A DNA stretch of 9,763 nucleotides from an uncultured Planctomycetaceae bacterium (GTDB lineage: Bacteria; Planctomycetota; Planctomycetia; Pirellulales; JACPPG01): positions 1 to 9,763 of the forward strand of contig CAMFLN010000056.1 of NCBI GenBank assembly GCA_945957305.1, read 5' to 3'. Shown here piece by piece: positions 7,669 through 9,763 of this stretch. The stretch's first letter is position 1. Each line of letters begins with the position of its first letter. The notes under the pieces were generated by a model. It was not told the origin of the DNA. It was given only the letters and a program-made list of their open reading frames with translations, and did not search any database. The position numbers were made by a program, and so were the translations under genes.

Positions 7669-7697
7669 ATCTTGAAACAAGCCGTGCGGCGAATCAA
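7669..7697 (-). promoter_or_regulatory. Possible sigma-70-type promoter before the PPC protein gene
   Basis: In the 271-base gap after the TPR gene, the minus strand has TTGATT (7697-7692, 4 of 6 to -35) and CAAGAT (7674-7669, 3 of 6 to -10) with a 17-base spacer. This would give a leader of about 108 bases. The -10 match is poor and read-through from the TPR gene is an equal possibility. The rest of 7555-7825 shows no small gene, strong terminator or RNA gene. Confidence 0.18.
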
Positions 7698-7825
7698 CCA
7701 GCGTTCCGTAGCGAATTGAGGATTCGCGCGCCCGCATTCCCGCAGATGCTCAGCATAAAGCCGAGGCCTGGACAGAATTGCCCGTTTCTCGCGCTCCCAA
7801 GCCCCCGGTCGCCGTCGGCGGCCGG

Positions 7826-9763
7826 CTACTTGGCGAAGGGGTTCTGGATCGGCGGCGCGGCGCTGGCCGGTCCGGGAGAAACCTGGATTTTCATTGGCTT
7901 CGACTTGGGGGCTGCGCCGGACTTCGAAGCCGGTGCAGTCGGTTTGGCCGCGGGAACATTGCCGGCCGTGCCGCTGGCCAGCGTAGCTTTGCCGCGCGGG
8001 GCAGGAACATCTTCACTGGGAATGGGAATTACTTCCGTCTCGGTGTCCTCGGCGGCCGTCCCAGCGGCGTCCGTTTGAGCCGACTTGGGGGCAGTGTCAG
8101 CAAATGGGTCATCCTCGGCGGCCTTGGCGGCCGGTTTCGCCGGCGCTTCCGCGGTCGACGAATCTCCGAAGGGATCATCGCCCGGCTTTTCGGTCTCTGC
8201 CGCGGCACCGACGGCGGGAGCTTCGGTCGCAGCGTCCGTGGCAAAGGGATCGTCGGCGACGGGCGCCTCGGCGGCGACTTCGCTCGCACCCTCTGACGGC
8301 ATCTCTTCGGCCGGAGCGGCAAACGGATCCTCTGCCGGTTTGTCTCCTTCGTCGGCGGCCATCGCTTCGTCACTAGCTGCTGGCGCGTCTTCGCTCGGCG
8401 TATCGCCAAACGGATCGGCGTTCGCAGCATTAGTCTCGCTGGCGGCCGGCTCAACGGCTGCTGGCTCCGCAGTACCTAGATCTTCAGCACCTGATTCCTC
8501 GGCAGGCATCTCGGTGGCGGCGGAAGCATCGGCTGCTACGTCTTCAGCGGGTGCTTCCAACGCCGGCGCGACCGATTCTGTGTTATCCGCCACTCCCACG
8601 GCAGGCGTGTCGACGGGGGCATCGGCGGGCACTTCAGCCGCAAATGGATCCTCATTCGCCGGAGCTGCGTTTTCGGCGACGCCCGCCGGTTCGGCACCAA
8701 ATGGATCTTCGGTCGTGACAGCCGCGTCGGCCGGAACCTCTTCGGCGGCCATCTCGTCCGCTGGCGCTTCTACAGTTTCCGCCGGAGTTGATTCAGCCAA
8801 GGCTGGCTCGGCCGCCTCGTCACTCGGCAGTGCTTCCGGCGTATCATTGCTGGCCTGCGGAATCGCTTCCGAGGGCTGAGCTTCGCCTCGTTCCGCGCCG
8901 GGGAGAGCTTCCGAGGGTTGCGCCTCACCACGCTCAACCCCAGGCAGGGCTTCGGAAGGCTGCGGTTCCCCCCGCTCGACTCCAGGCAACGACTCTTTCA
9001 TCAATGGCGGCGTCGCACGCGGAGGAACTTCGGGGGGCAACTTGCCGGGCAGGGCTTGGTCAGCCGCGACTTCTTCCGCACCGATCTCACGTGCCGCGGC
9101 AGCCCGGCCCTCTTCGATTGCTTCCGCCGCCGCAGACCGGGCCTCGGTCACAGCGGGATCTTCGCCCGCCGCAGGGGCATCGGCCGGAGTATCGCCAAAC
9201 GGATCATCGGCAGCCGGCGGAGCGGTATCGGCCGGCGCATCCATCGCCGGCTCGTCCGCCGGAGCGTCCAACGCTGGGTCTTCGGCCGGCATCTCGGCGG
9301 CAGGTTGGTCAGCCGCCGGTTCATCGACTGGCATTTCCGTGGCCGATTCGGCATCGGCCGTCGGATCGGCAACGCCTGCAGCGTCGGCCGGCTCGCCCGC
9401 CGCTGCATCAGCCGCCGGAACTTTGTCTGAGAACGGGTCGTCATTCGCCACCGCTGGTGGCGTGGCCACGGGCTTTTTCTTTGCAGTGCCGGGCGCCGCT
9501 TTCAACAGCACGTCGGGCTCGGCGGCGCGGATGCGTTCATAGCGCTCGTAGCGATGGCGTTGCAATTCCTGTTGGGCAAGCAAACGGGCTTGAGCGCGGG
9601 CTCGTTCGAGAACCACACGGTCGCGACCTTGCACGCGTTCGAGGGACCGGCTTACGTCGTAGAAGCGATCGCTTTCGCTGGTTTCCAGCTTCGCGCCGCG
9701 TTGAAAGTCGAATTGTGCGTCCGGCTCGCGCCCCAAACGCAGGCAAGCCAGACCGCGGAAGTA
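7826..9763 (-). CDS. TPR protein with a long acidic, DPF-rich disordered tail (C-terminal part)
   Basis: 645 codons are in the window, and the frame is open through the right edge. A TTG at 9736 can be read as a start but is not one: the upstream codons continue a TPR helix pair, YFRGLACLRLGREPDAQFDF (fragment residues 1-20), with the G-x5-G-x4-A spacing of TPR motifs. Residues 30-79 form an Arg/Glu-rich helix, probably coiled coil (SLERVQGRDRVVLERARAQA). From about 90 to 645 the protein is dominated by Ala, Pro, Glu and Asp and is probably disordered. The tail carries nine DPF motifs, a terminal NPF, and three 14-residue repeats (259-300). The last 60 residues turn Lys/Pro-rich. Proteins of this layout are common in planctomycetes; no function is established from sequence. 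TPRs suggest a scaffold role. It lies upstream of the PPC gene on the same strand. Confidence 0.8.
   Translation of the reverse strand, partial: YFRGLACLRLGREPDAQFDFQRGAKLETSESDRFYDVSRSLERVQGRDRVVLERARAQARLLAQQELQRHRYERYERIRAAEPDVLLKAAPGTAKKKPVATPPAVANDDPFSDKVPAADAAAGEPADAAGVADPTADAESATEMPVDEPAADQPAAEMPAEDPALDAPADEPAMDAPADTAPPAADDPFGDTPADAPAAGEDPAVTEARSAAAEAIEEGRAAAAREIGAEEVAADQALPGKLPPEVPPRATPPLMKESLPGVERGEPQPSEALPGVERGEAQPSEALPGAERGEAQPSEAIPQASNDTPEALPSDEAAEPALAESTPAETVEAPADEMAAEEVPADAAVTTEDPFGAEPAGVAENAAPANEDPFAAEVPADAPVDTPAVGVADNTESVAPALEAPAEDVAADASAATEMPAEESGAEDLGTAEPAAVEPAASETNAANADPFGDTPSEDAPAASDEAMAADEGDKPAEDPFAAPAEEMPSEGASEVAAEAPVADDPFATDAATEAPAVGAAAETEKPGDDPFGDSSTAEAPAKPAAKAAEDDPFADTAPKSAQTDAAGTAAEDTETEVIPIPSEDVPAPRGKATLASGTAGNVPAAKPTAPASKSGAAPKSKPMKIQVSPGPASAAPPIQNPFAK
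8864..8989 (-). repeat. Three tandem 42-bp units encoding LPG[VA]ERGE[PA]QPSEA
   Basis: The minus strand encodes LPGVERGEPQPSEA, LPGVERGEAQPSEA and LPGAERGEAQPSEA in direct succession. Neighbouring units differ by one residue each but by ten synonymous codon changes each, so the DNA copies are strongly diverged while the peptide is nearly fixed. The block sits midway along the disordered tail, flanked by LMKES and IPQASND. Confidence 0.92.

Noticed and set aside
7555..7737. N-terminal extension of the PPC protein from an ATG at 7737
   Set aside because: It would place 61 Arg-rich residues ahead of an evident signal peptide; the ATG at 7554 is the sensible start.
8085..8879. 264-codon plus-strand open frame rich in Ser, Ala and Gly, opposite the acidic tail
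   Set aside because: It is the mirror of biased Ala/Asp/Glu/Pro codons on the minus strand, has no ribosome site and no recognisable domain. Other long plus-strand frames at 7778-8296 and 8918-9542 have the same origin.
9734..9736. TTG as the start of the acidic-tail protein
   Set aside because: The nine codons upstream, open to the window edge, complete a TPR motif, so the gene begins beyond the window.

Overview
The window is GC-rich DNA from a bacterium that most resembles a member of the Planctomycetota (Pirellulales-like). Three things point there: a secreted giant protein with pre-peptidase C-terminal (PPC) domains and twin C-terminal 'FED…GPGEYRYL…WKK' modules, a TPR protein with a long acidic 'DDPFGD' tail, and weak or absent Shine-Dalgarno sites at most starts. 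The assignment is made from protein style alone.

Layout. On the minus strand from the left edge are the N-terminal 127 codons of an RNase-type metallo-beta-lactamase (1-383, running off the edge), a type IV prepilin peptidase-like membrane protein (459-1457) and a long-form UbiD decarboxylase (1568-3403). Transcription runs from the UbiD gene leftward. The gaps are 110 and 75 bases, so the three could share a transcript, although their functions are not obviously related. A 124-base divergent region (3404-3527) separates UbiD from a plus-strand DinB-fold protein (3528-4058), which has the only strong ribosome binding site in the window. A 97-base convergent gap (4059-4155) holds short repeats. 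Next comes a 1132-residue exported PPC protein (minus, 4156-7554), then a 271-base gap, then the C-terminal 645 codons of a TPR protein with a 540-residue disordered tail (minus, 7826-9763, running off the right edge).

No tRNA, rRNA, CRISPR array, insertion sequence or phage gene was seen, and I found no convincing new multi-gene system. The points most worth a second look are: the prepilin peptidase homologue appears to lack both catalytic aspartates while keeping its zinc-binding cysteines; the acidic tail carries nine DPF motifs and a C-terminal NPF motif; and that tail contains a 14-residue tandem repeat whose copies differ almost only at synonymous positions, which suggests selection on the peptide sequence.
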